The notes beneath the pieces were generated by a model. That model did no database searches. It was not told the DNA's origin and worked only from the letters and a program-made list of their open reading frames with translations. Below are positions 9,383 through 18,120 of a stretch of 64,000 nt of DNA, one piece after another (within the stretch, counting starts at the first letter, position 1; the number at the start of each line of letters is the position of its first letter). This stretch comes from an uncultured Pelagibacteraceae bacterium. GTDB lineage: Bacteria > Pseudomonadota > Alphaproteobacteria > Pelagibacterales > Pelagibacteraceae. Location of the stretch: positions 225,200-289,199 of the forward strand of contig CACIJY010000001.1 in NCBI GenBank assembly GCA_902587095.1, written 5' to 3'. A program made the position numbers and the translations under genes.

Positions 9383-9398
9383 TTATTGATATCAATAA
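9383..9398. promoter_or_regulatory. 16-bp perfect palindrome between hslVU and the his operon
   Basis: TTATTGATATCAATAA reads identically on both strands. It lies in the 90-bp divergent gap, 50 bp before hslV and 26 bp before hisB, a good place for a dimeric regulator acting on one or both promoters. No regulator is identified, and AT-rich DNA makes chance palindromes more likely. Confidence 0.35.
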
Positions 9399-9423
9399 GT
9401 AATGCATATATATCTAACTTAAT

Positions 9424-10014
9424 ATGAAGCGAAAAGCAGAAATAAGTCGAAAAACTAAGGAAACCAAAATTGATGTAGCTATAAATATCGATGGGAAAGG
9501 CAAGTTTAAAATAGACACTGGCATTGGTTTTTTAGACCACATGCTAGAACAATTATCTAAACACTCTTCAATTGATTTAAAAGTAAAAGCCAAAGGTGAT
9601 ACACATATTGATCTTCACCACACAACTGAAGATACAGGCATTGCAATTGGCGAATGTTTAAAAAAAGCATCAAAAAAATTCGTAGGTATAAAAAGATATG
9701 CTCACGCAATGATTCCAATGGATGAAACTTTAACAAGAGTTGCTTTAGATGTTTCAAATAGACCGTACTTAATTTGGAAAGTTGATTTAAAGGTAGAAAA
9801 GTTAGGAGAAATGGATACCGAATTATTTAAAGAGTGGTTTCAAGCATTTTCACAAGCAGCAGGAATAACATTACATATAGAGAATTTATATGGTGATAAT
9901 AGTCATCACAAAGTTGAGTCTTGTTTTAAAGGATTAGCAAGATCTTTAAGAAGCGCACTTGAGATTGATCCACGAAATAAGAACGTAATACCATCGACTA
10001 AAGGTTCTTTATAA
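9424..10014 (+). CDS. hisB: Imidazoleglycerol-phosphate dehydratase
   Basis: HisB dehydrates imidazoleglycerol phosphate to imidazole acetol phosphate in histidine synthesis. The 196-residue monofunctional form shows [16 protein letters not shown], the metal-binding [17 protein letters not shown] and [16 protein letters not shown]. It is first in a five-gene his run (B-H-A-F-E), as in other alphaproteobacteria, and lacks the fused phosphatase found in enterobacteria. Confidence 0.97.
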   Translation: MKRKAEISRKTKETKIDVAINIDGKGKFKIDTGIGFLDHMLEQLSKHSSIDLKVKAKGDTHIDLHHTTEDTGIAIGECLKKASKKFVGIKRYAHAMIPMDETLTRVALDVSNRPYLIWKVDLKVEKLGEMDTELFKEWFQAFSQAAGITLHIENLYGDNSHHKVESCFKGLARSLRSALEIDPRNKNVIPSTKGSL

Positions 10015-10020
10015 GAATTA

Positions 10021-10647
10021 ATGAACGTAACAATTGTTGATTACAAATCAGGGAACATAAGTTCCGTCATAAACTCATTTAAAGAAGTAGCACAAAATAA
10101 AGTTAAAATTGAAGTTACTTCTGATCTTAATAAAATTAAATCGAGCGACAAGGTCGTCTTACCAGGCCAAGGTTCATTCAAGAGTTGCATCGATGCTTTA
10201 AATACAATTAATGGCCTAGTTGAAACTTTAAATGATTTTGTAATAAATAACAAAAAACCCCTTTTAGGAATTTGTGTTGGGTTACAAATGTTTGCGGATG
10301 TTGGATACGAGGAAACGGAAACAAAAGGATTAGGGTGGATACCTGGAAAAGTTACAAAGATAGATAACCAAAATGGAAAATACAAATTACCCCACATAGG
10401 TTGGAATGAAATTAATATTATGAAGGACAGTAAAATTTTAAAGGATATAAAAGATAAATCTCATATGTACTTTGTACATAGTTACGAATTCGTACCTAAT
10501 GAAAAAAATGCTATTTTAGCAACAACTAATTATTCTTCAAACCACGTCTGCGCTATAGAAATAGAAAATATTTTTGGCACTCAATTTCACCCAGAAAAAA
10601 GTGATAAAATTGGACTAAAAATAATAGATAATTTTATAAATTTATAA
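10021..10647 (+). CDS. hisH: Imidazole glycerol phosphate synthase, glutaminase subunit
   Basis: HisH hydrolyses glutamine and channels ammonia to HisF. This class I amidotransferase of 208 residues has the oxyanion region VVLPGQGSF, the nucleophile Cys in LGICVGLQMF and the His/Glu pair in TQFHPEKS. Its gene lies 6 bp after hisB and directly abuts hisA. Confidence 0.96.
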   Translation: MNVTIVDYKSGNISSVINSFKEVAQNKVKIEVTSDLNKIKSSDKVVLPGQGSFKSCIDALNTINGLVETLNDFVINNKKPLLGICVGLQMFADVGYEETETKGLGWIPGKVTKIDNQNGKYKLPHIGWNEINIMKDSKILKDIKDKSHMYFVHSYEFVPNEKNAILATTNYSSNHVCAIEIENIFGTQFHPEKSDKIGLKIIDNFINL

Positions 10648-11364
10648 ATGAAAATATTCCCAGCCATAGATATTAAAGATAAAAAATGTGTACGCTTAGT
10701 TAAGGGTGATTTTGATAATAAAACGGAGTACAAAAATTCTCCTGTTGATCAAGCTAACAGCTATAAAGTTCACGGGTTTAAAAATCTACATATTGTTGAT
10801 TTGGATGGAGCTTTAACTGGAGAAACCGTCAACGTTGATATTGTTCATGAAATAGTAAAAAAGTCTAATCTTAAAGTAGAGATAGGAGGAGGTATTAGAA
10901 ATTTTGATAGTATTAAAAAATATATTGATGCTGGTGTTGATAAAGTAATTTTAGGAAGTGCTGCAATTAAAGATAAAAAATTTTTAAAAGAAGCGTGTAA
11001 AAAATTTTCTGGAAAAATTGCTCTTGGTTTAGATTCAAAAAATGGTAAACTTTCGGTGTCTGCATGGAAAGAAAACTCAACTAAATCTACATTAGAATTT
11101 TTAAAAGAAGTAAATGATTATGGTGTGAGTAGATTAATTTTTACAGACATTAATAGAGATGGAACTAAAGAAAGCCCAAATTTTGATGAAACATCAAAAG
11201 TTGCAAGTATTTCTAATTGCCCGGTTATAATCTCGGGTGGGGTTTCGTCAATTAATGATATCATAAAAGCAAGGAACATGGAGAATATTGAGGGTATAAT
11301 AGTTGGTAAAGCTATTTATGATGGCGATATTAAACTGGAAGAGCTAGTTAAAGAAGATGCTTAA
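10648..11364 (+). CDS. hisA: Phosphoribosylformimino-5-aminoimidazole carboxamide ribotide isomerase
   Basis: HisA performs the Amadori isomerisation of ProFAR to PRFAR. The TIM-barrel of 238 residues starts [20 protein letters not shown] with the catalytic Asp at residue 8, then VEIGGGIRN, the second catalytic Asp in FTDINRDGT, and IISGGVSS. The end overlaps hisF by 8 bp. It is homologous to HisF next door, an old gene duplication. Confidence 0.96.
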   Translation: MKIFPAIDIKDKKCVRLVKGDFDNKTEYKNSPVDQANSYKVHGFKNLHIVDLDGALTGETVNVDIVHEIVKKSNLKVEIGGGIRNFDSIKKYIDAGVDKVILGSAAIKDKKFLKEACKKFSGKIALGLDSKNGKLSVSAWKENSTKSTLEFLKEVNDYGVSRLIFTDINRDGTKESPNFDETSKVASISNCPVIISGGVSSINDIIKARNMENIEGIIVGKAIYDGDIKLEELVKEDA

Positions 11365-12112
11365 AAATCGAATAATACCTTGTTTAGATGTAAAAAATGG
11401 GCGCGTTGTAAAGGGTATTAACTTTGTTGACTTAAAGGATGCAGGCGATCCAGTTGAACAAGCAAAAATTTATAGTGATGGCGGAGCAGATGAAATTTGT
11501 TTTTTGGACATTACAGCTTCAAATGAAAATAGAAACACAATTTATGAAGTGGTGGAAAAAACTTCCAAAAAATGTTTTGTTCCTTTAACTGTTGGGGGAG
11601 GAATAAGAAGTATAGAAGATATTAATAAGCTACTTAACTGTGGTGCTGATAAAGTATCAATCAACACAGCAGCTGTTCAAAATTCTAAAGTCGTTATCGA
11701 TAGTTCAAAAAAATTTGGCTCCCAATGCATTGTTGTTGCAATAGATGCAAAGAAAAATGGAAAAAATTGGGAAATATTTACCCACGGAGGAAGAAACAGC
11801 ACTGGCATAGATGCAATAGTATATGCAAAAAAAATGGAAGAATGTGGTGCTGGAGAATTATTAGTTACCTCTATGGATAGAGATGGAACCCAAGTTGGTT
11901 ATGATATTGAATTAATGTCAAAAATATCATCTAAGGTAAATATACCAGTAATTGCATCTGGAGGAGTTGGTAATCTCGATCATTTAGTTGAGGGTATAAA
12001 ACTAGGAAAAGCAAGCGCTGTCCTTGCAGCCTCAATATTTCACTATGGAAAACATTCCATAAAAGAAGCAAAGGAATATTTGGATTCAAAAGGGATTCCT
12101 GTTAGAATTTAG
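11357..12112 (+). CDS. hisF: Imidazole glycerol phosphate synthase, cyclase subunit
   Basis: HisF uses ammonia from HisH to cyclise PRFAR into IGP and AICAR; the AICAR feeds purine synthesis (purH at 20037-21575). The barrel of 251 residues has [15 protein letters not shown] (catalytic Asp), VGGGIRS, the second Asp in [13 protein letters not shown], and IASGGVG. It overlaps hisA by 8 bp and is followed by hisE after 1 bp. Confidence 0.97.
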   Translation: MLKNRIIPCLDVKNGRVVKGINFVDLKDAGDPVEQAKIYSDGGADEICFLDITASNENRNTIYEVVEKTSKKCFVPLTVGGGIRSIEDINKLLNCGADKVSINTAAVQNSKVVIDSSKKFGSQCIVVAIDAKKNGKNWEIFTHGGRNSTGIDAIVYAKKMEECGAGELLVTSMDRDGTQVGYDIELMSKISSKVNIPVIASGGVGNLDHLVEGIKLGKASAVLAASIFHYGKHSIKEAKEYLDSKGIPVRI

Positions 12113-12113
12113 A

Positions 12114-12386
12114 ATGCTTGATACGTTAGAGGATCTATTTAATCTTGCCAGAGACAGAAAAAAAAAACCAATCGACGGATCCTATACCAACAAATTGTTA
12201 ACAGATAAAAATTTGAGTAAAGAAAAAGTTTTAGAGGAAATTAAAGAGCTCATTGAAGCTGTTAAAACTAACAATAATCAAATTCACGAAGCCGCAGATG
12301 TATTTTATCATTTAATTATGTATTTGGAGGCGAATGATATTAAAATCGAAAACGTAATGTCCGAACTAAAAAAAAGAAAAAAATAA
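12114..12386 (+). CDS. hisE: Phosphoribosyl-ATP pyrophosphatase
   Basis: HisE removes pyrophosphate from phosphoribosyl-ATP, the second step of the pathway. The 90-residue MazG-like protein keeps the EEIKELIEAV and HEAADVFYHLIMYL helices that carry the Mg-binding acidic residues. It is a little shorter than usual (about 100-107), trimmed at both ends. hisI is not fused or adjacent. Confidence 0.9.
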   Translation: MLDTLEDLFNLARDRKKKPIDGSYTNKLLTDKNLSKEKVLEEIKELIEAVKTNNNQIHEAADVFYHLIMYLEANDIKIENVMSELKKRKK

Positions 12387-12391
12387 TTGGT

Positions 12392-12736
12392 ATGGGAAAA
12401 ATAAAACTTATTTTTTATATCGTATTAGCTTTTGTAATCTACAAGGGTTATGTAGCTTTTACTAATTTTGAAATTGGTGTGGAAGATAGGGTAGCTGAAA
12501 TTTCGGAAAAAGCTGAATTTGAGAGAGAAGGAACGGTCATTGGACTTATGATGTATTTAGGTGATCCACCAGGATTAAAAGAACACCTGTACACTGAAGG
12601 CAAATCTAAATGTTTAGCAATGAAACAAATTGCAGAGGAAACTTCGTTTGCTTATTATGAGTGCGTAAGAGTTAGAGCGGTTTTAGTAGGCAAAAAAATT
12701 GTAGATATAATTGATGAGATTGAGGTTATTGAATGA
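12392..12736 (+). CDS. Small anchored protein of unknown function in the his/HIT run
   Basis: I do not recognise this 114-residue protein. Residues 5-23 form a single hydrophobic segment (IKLIFYIVLAFVIYKGYVAF), probably an uncleaved membrane anchor, followed by an acidic region and a soluble part with two Cys (near residues 70 and 90) and a C-terminal strand-rich end. The gene lies 5 bp after hisE and overlaps the HIT gene by 4 bp, so it is co-transcribed. Codon use resembles its neighbours, supporting a real gene. Confidence 0.8.
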   Translation: MGKIKLIFYIVLAFVIYKGYVAFTNFEIGVEDRVAEISEKAEFEREGTVIGLMMYLGDPPGLKEHLYTEGKSKCLAMKQIAEETSFAYYECVRVRAVLVGKKIVDIIDEIEVIE

Positions 12737-13098
12737 CTTATGATGATAACAATATATTTGCAAAGATTTTAAGAGGAGAGATACCTTGTAAAAAAATTTA
12801 TGAAGATGAATATGTTTTATCTTTTTATGATATTAATCCTCAAAAGAAAATTCACGCTTTAGTAATACCAAAAGGCAAGTTTATTGATTTGGATGATTTT
12901 GCTTCCAAGGCTTCCGAAAAAGAGATTTCAGGATTTATTAAAGGCATCAATATTGTTGCAAAAAAATTACAAATTTCTTCTGATACGGGAAAAGGTTATA
13001 GGGCTTTATCTAATATTAATGAAAATGGTGGACAAGAAGTACCTCACTTACATTTTCATCTTTTTGGTGGAGAAAAAGTTGGTAAGATGGTGGAATGA
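12733..13098 (+). CDS. HIT-family nucleotide hydrolase (HinT-like)
   Basis: HIT proteins hydrolyse nucleoside phosphoramidates and related nucleotidyl compounds. The 121-residue protein starts with the IFAKILRGEIPCKKIYED signature of the HinT/PKCI branch and ends with the catalytic histidine triad VPHLHFHLFGG (residues about 107-117). It overlaps its neighbours by 4 bp on both sides. The ORF in frame 2 at 12884-13129 is a shadow of this gene. Confidence 0.93.
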   Translation: MTYDDNNIFAKILRGEIPCKKIYEDEYVLSFYDINPQKKIHALVIPKGKFIDLDDFASKASEKEISGFIKGINIVAKKLQISSDTGKGYRALSNINENGGQEVPHLHFHLFGGEKVGKMVE

Positions 13099-13601
13099 TT
13101 CCAGTAGAGAGAAATTTCTTAGAACTTAGAGATTTAAAAAAACTGAGGTTTAATTCACTCAAGCAAACTAAATTTTTAATAAAAAAAGTTAAACCTAACT
13201 TTCAATTAAATAAATTTTTTTACAAACAAGTTGGAAAAAAACACAGGTGGATAGATAGACTTAGTTGGTCTAATGAGAAATGGATTAATTTTATCTCAAA
13301 CAAAAACTTAGAAACTTATGTTATAAGCGAGCCTGATGATTTAATTGGCTTTTTTGAACTTTTGCACAATCCAGATTTAAATGAAACAGAGATTTCTTAT
13401 TTTGGATTATTAGAGGAATATATTGGAAAAGGTATCGGTGGATATGCTTTAAGTGAAGCAATAAAAAAATCATTTGAAAAAAATATTAAAAGAGTCTGGC
13501 TTCACACATGTACTCTTGATCATCCCAATGCTTTAAAAAATTATATTGCACGAGGCATGACAGTGTTTAAAAAAGAAAATATCAATATATTGGATAGTTA
13601 A
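13095..13601 (+). CDS. GNAT-family N-acetyltransferase
   Basis: This 168-residue protein looks like a GNAT acetyltransferase. It has a YFGLLEEYIGKGIGGYALSE stretch matching motif A (Q/RxxGxG/A acetyl-CoA loop, here YIGKGIGG near residues 110-117), then a VWLHTCTLDHPNALKNYIARG end typical of the fold. The substrate is unknown. It overlaps the HIT gene by 4 bp and shares a TTAA with the convergent lolA stop. Confidence 0.83.
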   Translation: MIPVERNFLELRDLKKLRFNSLKQTKFLIKKVKPNFQLNKFFYKQVGKKHRWIDRLSWSNEKWINFISNKNLETYVISEPDDLIGFFELLHNPDLNETEISYFGLLEEYIGKGIGGYALSEAIKKSFEKNIKRVWLHTCTLDHPNALKNYIARGMTVFKKENINILDS

Positions 13602-14149
13602 TTAAATTTTTTTAAGTCAAATAAATTATGATCAATAATCTTATTTACTTCTGTAATTATGATTTCTGTGAGAACAGAATTGTTATAAATATCTGTAGTT
13701 TTCCAACCTTTTAAGTGTAAATTATCTTTATCAAAGAAAACTTTGATTTCAATATTTTGATAATTTAAATTTATAATTAATTTACCATATTCATTTTTAA
13801 TGTCTCTTGATCCAAGTTCATCAATTAAATACTCTTTATCTAAAAGTTTATAGAAAGAGGTATTTTCTAATTTGTAAAAGTTAGGAATTTTAGAATTTAT
13901 ATTTTTAATTACTAGATATTTACCGTCCGAAACTAGTATTTTACCTGAGTTGTCATATTTGCAATTTATTTTTCTATTAAAAACCAGAATGCAATTCCCT
14001 GTCTCTTTGTTTTGGTCAATTTTTTGTATAAAATTAAAATTATAATTATTAGTATTCTCTAAATTCGTTATTATTTTTTTTGTTATATCTGAAGAGGCCT
14101 TAACAGTTATAAAAAAAGTGATCGATACATAAATTAATAAACATCTCAT
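13598..14149 (-). CDS. lolA: LolA-like outer-membrane lipoprotein carrier
   Basis: LolA ferries lipoproteins across the periplasm from LolCDE to the outer membrane. The 183-residue protein has a short signal peptide (about residues 1-18), and then an NYNFNFIQKI start and ILVSDGKYLVIKN in the half-barrel fold. Sequence similarity is low, as is usual for LolA. Position supports the call: lolA follows ftsK in many alphaproteobacteria, and here it overlaps ftsK by one base. Confidence 0.8.
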   Translation of the reverse strand: MRCLLIYVSITFFITVKASSDITKKIITNLENTNNYNFNFIQKIDQNKETGNCILVFNRKINCKYDNSGKILVSDGKYLVIKNINSKIPNFYKLENTSFYKLLDKEYLIDELGSRDIKNEYGKLIINLNYQNIEIKVFFDKDNLHLKGWKTTDIYNNSVLTEIIITEVNKIIDHNLFDLKKFN

Positions 14150-16218
14150 CAGAGGACTTCTCTTTTACCCACATGATTTGCTTTACTCACAATTCCATTT
14201 TCTTCCATTGTATCAATTATTCTGGCAGCTCTATTGTAACCAATTTGAAGTTTTCTTTGTAAAAATGATGTAGAAGCTTTTCTCTCAGATTTTACAATTT
14301 CCAAAGCTACTTCATATAAATCATCTAACTGATCATTACTTTTCTTGTCATCAGTATATTTATCATTCTCATCCGATAAATTTAAGATTTCATCAACATA
14401 TTCTGGTTCACCTTGGGATCTTAAAAAATTATTTATTTTTTCAATTTCATTTTCTGATACAAAAGGAGCATGAATTCGAGTAATTCTGTTTGCTGAAGAC
14501 ATAAATAACATATCACCCTTTCCTAATAATTGTTCTGCACCTTGTTCCCCGAGTATAGTCCTGCTGTCTATTTTTGAAGAAACTTGAAATGATACCCTTG
14601 TTGGAAAATTTGCCTTAATAGTTCCAGTGATAACATCTACACTTGGTCTTTGTGTGGCCATTATAATATGAATGCCAGCGGCTCTTGCCATTTGTGAAAG
14701 TTTTTGAATATAATTTTCTATTTCTTTACCTGCAACTAACATTAGATCTGACATCTCATCAACGACGACCACAATATAAGGCATTGGTAGTTTGTGTTTT
14801 GTATTATATCCTCCAATATTTCTAACCCCGACTTTTGTCATTAATTTGTATCGATTCTCCATTTCTTTAACCACCCAACCTAAAACAGTAGCAGCTTTTT
14901 TTGCCTCAGTTATTACTGGGCATAATAGATGCGGAATACCTTCGTAAGTTGACAGCTCAAGCATTTTTGGATCAATCAATATAAATTTACATAAATCTGG
15001 TTTATGCCTATATAAAAGAGAAATTAGTATAGTGTTTATACACACTGACTTACCCGATCCGGTAGTCCCTGCAATCAGTAAGTGAGGCATAGAAGACAAG
15101 TCCCCGATAATTGGTTGTCCTGATATATTTTTTCCTAGTGCTATTGGTAAAATTAATTCTTTATTATTAAATTTAGGGCTATTAATAATTTCTTTTAGTA
15201 ATACGTTATCTCTCTCTTGATTTGGTAATTCAATTCCTACTGAGCTTGATCCTGGAACTACAGAAATTCTAGCTGATTCTGAACTTGTATTTCTAGCTAT
15301 ATCGTCAGATAAATTTATTATCTTTGAAACCTTTACTCCAGCGGCAGGCTCGAACTCATTTAAGGTTACTACTGGGCCTGAACTAATTTTTTTTATTTTA
15401 CCCTCTACACCAAAGTCTAAAAGTATTTTTTCAAGAAATTCTTCATTCAAATCACTTCTTAAATTATTTTTTTTATTTTTTGCCTTTGGTTGATCTAATA
15501 ATTCAAGTTTCGGTAAATTAAATATTTTTTTTTGTTTTTCGATACTTAGATCTTTTTTTTCAAAAGAGAAGGTCTCTTGTATTTTATCAGAAGTAATAAA
15601 ATTTTCTTTTATTACTTCTTCAGGTTCATTTGATATTTTTGTTTTTTTATTATTAAAAATATTTTTAAAAAAAGATAACCATTTTAATTTAAAGTTAATG
15701 CTTATAAGAAATAATATTATAAATAGAAATAGTTGAAAATAATATGAAATATTTGTATTTAAATTAACAACTTTAAAGAATATTTTGTCATAAAAGTAGT
15801 TTCCTACAAAACCTCCGTTTCCATTTATTATTAAAAAAAATGCTTCTTTATAGAACTGTGTTAGAAAAATAGTGCCAACAATTGAATAACAAACTATGTA
15901 AAATAAACTATTTATTATTTGTGTTAAATTTTTGTGATAAACTACTGTGATTGATAAAAATATCAAAGATATAGGTAAAAAATAAGAAATCAGTCCGATC
16001 GACTGTAATAAAAAATCAGCACCAATGCTTCCATTGATACCCAAAATATTAATTATTTCCTGATTTTTTGGATAAATAAAATTTGGATCGTCTGGACTAT
16101 AGCTGATTAAGGCTAGTAATATTAGAATTGAAAAAATTAGTATTAAAATTCCGAATAACTCAATAAGCCTTTTTAGGGTGAAATTCCTAACCTTTTCAAT
16201 ACTACTTTTAAAATCCAT
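14149..16218 (-). CDS. ftsK: DNA translocase FtsK
   Basis: FtsK pumps chromosome ends across the division septum and activates XerCD at dif. In 689 residues there are four to five N-terminal membrane segments (about 20-190), a short charged linker, the RecA-like motor with Walker A AGTTGSGKSVCIN (near 382-394) and Walker B YIVVVVDEMSDLM, and a C-terminal winged-helix gamma domain (DLYEVALEIVKSERKASTS onward) that reads KOPS. The linker is far shorter than in E. coli. It is divergent from the flavin hydroxylase gene. Confidence 0.96.
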   Translation of the reverse strand: MDFKSSIEKVRNFTLKRLIELFGILILIFSILILLALISYSPDDPNFIYPKNQEIINILGINGSIGADFLLQSIGLISYFLPISLIFLSITVVYHKNLTQIINSLFYIVCYSIVGTIFLTQFYKEAFFLIINGNGGFVGNYFYDKIFFKVVNLNTNISYYFQLFLFIILFLISINFKLKWLSFFKNIFNNKKTKISNEPEEVIKENFITSDKIQETFSFEKKDLSIEKQKKIFNLPKLELLDQPKAKNKKNNLRSDLNEEFLEKILLDFGVEGKIKKISSGPVVTLNEFEPAAGVKVSKIINLSDDIARNTSSESARISVVPGSSSVGIELPNQERDNVLLKEIINSPKFNNKELILPIALGKNISGQPIIGDLSSMPHLLIAGTTGSGKSVCINTILISLLYRHKPDLCKFILIDPKMLELSTYEGIPHLLCPVITEAKKAATVLGWVVKEMENRYKLMTKVGVRNIGGYNTKHKLPMPYIVVVVDEMSDLMLVAGKEIENYIQKLSQMARAAGIHIIMATQRPSVDVITGTIKANFPTRVSFQVSSKIDSRTILGEQGAEQLLGKGDMLFMSSANRITRIHAPFVSENEIEKINNFLRSQGEPEYVDEILNLSDENDKYTDDKKSNDQLDDLYEVALEIVKSERKASTSFLQRKLQIGYNRAARIIDTMEENGIVSKANHVGKREVL

Positions 16219-16278
16219 AAAGAATCAAATTTATCACTTTGTATCATTTAATATTTATTGTTAAAATTAAAAAAAATT

Positions 16279-17373
16279 ATGTCTATTTGCTTAATAGGAA
16301 AAAATTTAACAGCGTTAGTATTATCAAAAATTTTAATTAATAAAGGTATTAGTGTTGATTTGTGTTATTCTAATAATAAAATACCAGAGAAAAAACTAAA
16401 TACAAGCTCTAGAACAATTGGATTATCCAATGACAGTATTGAATTTTTGGAAAGTCAAAAAATAATACATAGAAAAAATTGCTGGAGTATAAAAAAAATT
16501 AATCTGTATAAGGGGAAAAGCTCAAAAAGCTTTTTAAATTTTAAATCTAATAAAAGTAATTTTTTTATGACTTCTTATAACGATTTATATAAGTCTCTAG
16601 AAGCTTCACTTAAGAGAAACAAACTTATAAGAATTAACAAAAAAAATAGCGCTAAATCTTTTTTAGAGTTATTAAAAAAAAATTATGAAATAATTATTAT
16701 TACTGATGCTAATAATTCTTTATTTAAAAAATACTTCAGCAAAAGTATTACAAAAGATTATAATAGCATAGCATTTACAACTATAATTAGTCATAAAAGT
16801 ATTAAAAATAATGTTGCAGAACAATATTTTACAAATTGTGGGCCTTTGGCCTTTTTGCCGATCTCAAATACAGAAACTTCAGTTGTCTTTTCTGTTTTTG
16901 ATAAAGATCTTATGAAAAATAAGTTAGAGGTGATAAAATTAATTAAGCATTATAATAATTTTTACAAAATAAATAAAATAGGAAATTTGCAAGAATTTCC
17001 AATAAATTTATCTCTCTCTCGAAAATACTTTCATAAGAATATTTTATCATTTGGAGATACTTTGCATAAGGTGCATCCTCTAGCTGGACAGGGATTTAAT
17101 ATGACTTTAAGAGACGCCAAGATTCTAAGTGAATTAATTAAAAATAATTTAGATCTTGGATTAAATTTAGATGCAGTTTTAGAAAAGTTTGAAGTTAAAA
17201 GAAAAAATTCAAACTTTGTATTTGCGATGGGAGTAGATTTTTTACACGAATTTTTCAAATTTATTAATAAATATAATACTAAATCTGTTGATAATCTTTT
17301 TAAATTAATGAATAAGAATATGTTTATTAAGAAAAAAATAGAAAATTTTGCTGATAAAGGATTTATTTTTTGA
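16279..17373 (+). CDS. UbiH/UbiL-type FAD-dependent hydroxylase (ubiquinone synthesis)
   Basis: This flavin monooxygenase group hydroxylates the ubiquinone ring. The N-terminal Rossmann motif is degenerate (ICLIGKNLTALVLSKIL), but the second FAD motif is clear: LSFGDTLHKVHPLAGQGFNMTLRD (split: FGDTLHKVHP then AGQGFNMTLRD, near residues 255-277), with the GD...HP...GQG...N pattern. An in-frame TTG at 16258 would add seven residues; I prefer the ATG at 16279 because the strand starts right after it. Which ring position it hydroxylates cannot be told. It abuts the convergent Lon-N gene with no gap. Confidence 0.83.
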   Translation: MSICLIGKNLTALVLSKILINKGISVDLCYSNNKIPEKKLNTSSRTIGLSNDSIEFLESQKIIHRKNCWSIKKINLYKGKSSKSFLNFKSNKSNFFMTSYNDLYKSLEASLKRNKLIRINKKNSAKSFLELLKKNYEIIIITDANNSLFKKYFSKSITKDYNSIAFTTIISHKSIKNNVAEQYFTNCGPLAFLPISNTETSVVFSVFDKDLMKNKLEVIKLIKHYNNFYKINKIGNLQEFPINLSLSRKYFHKNILSFGDTLHKVHPLAGQGFNMTLRDAKILSELIKNNLDLGLNLDAVLEKFEVKRKNSNFVFAMGVDFLHEFFKFINKYNTKSVDNLFKLMNKNMFIKKKIENFADKGFIF

Positions 17374-18018
17374 TTATTGTAACGTTTTGTTAATAAAGTT
17401 ATCTGATGTATATAATTTTATTATCTGTTCTAATTTATTTTTTCTATACTCTAAATCTTTAGCCTCTAAAAGCATTTGTTTTTCCTCTTTTGAAAATGGC
17501 GCAGCCATTGAAAGAGTATTTATTGTTTGATCTATACTTTGTTTTTCAAGCTCATTCCAATTTACTATGTAGCCCTGTTTATCAAAAATATTTTTAAGAT
17601 TATTGAGTATAAGATTTAGGTCTGAGAAATTTATATTTTCTCTTTCATTCTTTATATCATTTTCAAATCCCTTATAATCAATTTTAAATTCTCTAAAAAG
17701 TTTCCCATTATCTAATTCTTCAATAATATTAAATCTAGTTATCCCACTTAAAACTACTACATATCTGCCATCGTCTGTTTCATTAAAGCTGGATATTTTG
17801 CCTAAGCTTCCAATTTTAAAAAGTTCAGGCTTTTTTGAATTTGACATTCCTTTCGGCTGTATCATCCCAATCATTCGATTGGATTTAATACTCTCATCAA
17901 TCATTTGAATATATCTTGGTTCAAAAATGTTTAGCGGTGCAGAAGTCTTAGGGAAAAATATAAAATTAGAAAGTGGAAAAACTGCAAGTGTATCCGGTAA
18001 ATCATTAATTTTGCTCAT
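17374..18018 (-). CDS. Lon N-terminal (LON substrate-binding) domain protein
   Basis: The protein carries only the LON substrate-recognition domain, without the AAA+ or protease parts of Lon: VFPLSNFIFFPKTSAPLNIF, then EPRYIQMIDESIKSNRMIG and GSLGKISSFNETDDGRYVVV. Its biochemical role is unknown. The frame extends to an ATG at 18072, but the ATG at 18018 (MSKINDLPDTLAVFPL) gives the normal family start and is preferred. Neighbouring ftsK-lolA-ubiH genes are a conserved alphaproteobacterial setting. Confidence 0.87.
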   Translation of the reverse strand: MSKINDLPDTLAVFPLSNFIFFPKTSAPLNIFEPRYIQMIDESIKSNRMIGMIQPKGMSNSKKPELFKIGSLGKISSFNETDDGRYVVVLSGITRFNIIEELDNGKLFREFKIDYKGFENDIKNERENINFSDLNLILNNLKNIFDKQGYIVNWNELEKQSIDQTINTLSMAAPFSKEEKQMLLEAKDLEYRKNKLEQIIKLYTSDNFINKTLQ

Positions 18019-18120
18019 ATAACTAAAAATTAACAAATTATTGATAAAAGATCTATGTTCATATTGTTGCATTATTATATTAAAAAAAGGATGTTAATTA
18101 TTAAAATACTATCTTAATTT

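Noticed and set aside
12884..13129. ORF of 81 codons overlapping the HIT gene in another frame
   Set aside because: The HIT gene has a clear family match in its own frame; this frame shows no domain and low-complexity residues.
16258..16278. TTG start upstream of the flavin hydroxylase
   Set aside because: It would add seven residues before the first strand of the FAD fold; the ATG at 16279 fits better.
18019..18072. N-terminal 18 codons of the Lon-N frame
   Set aside because: The ATG at 18018 gives the usual family start; the extra residues match nothing.
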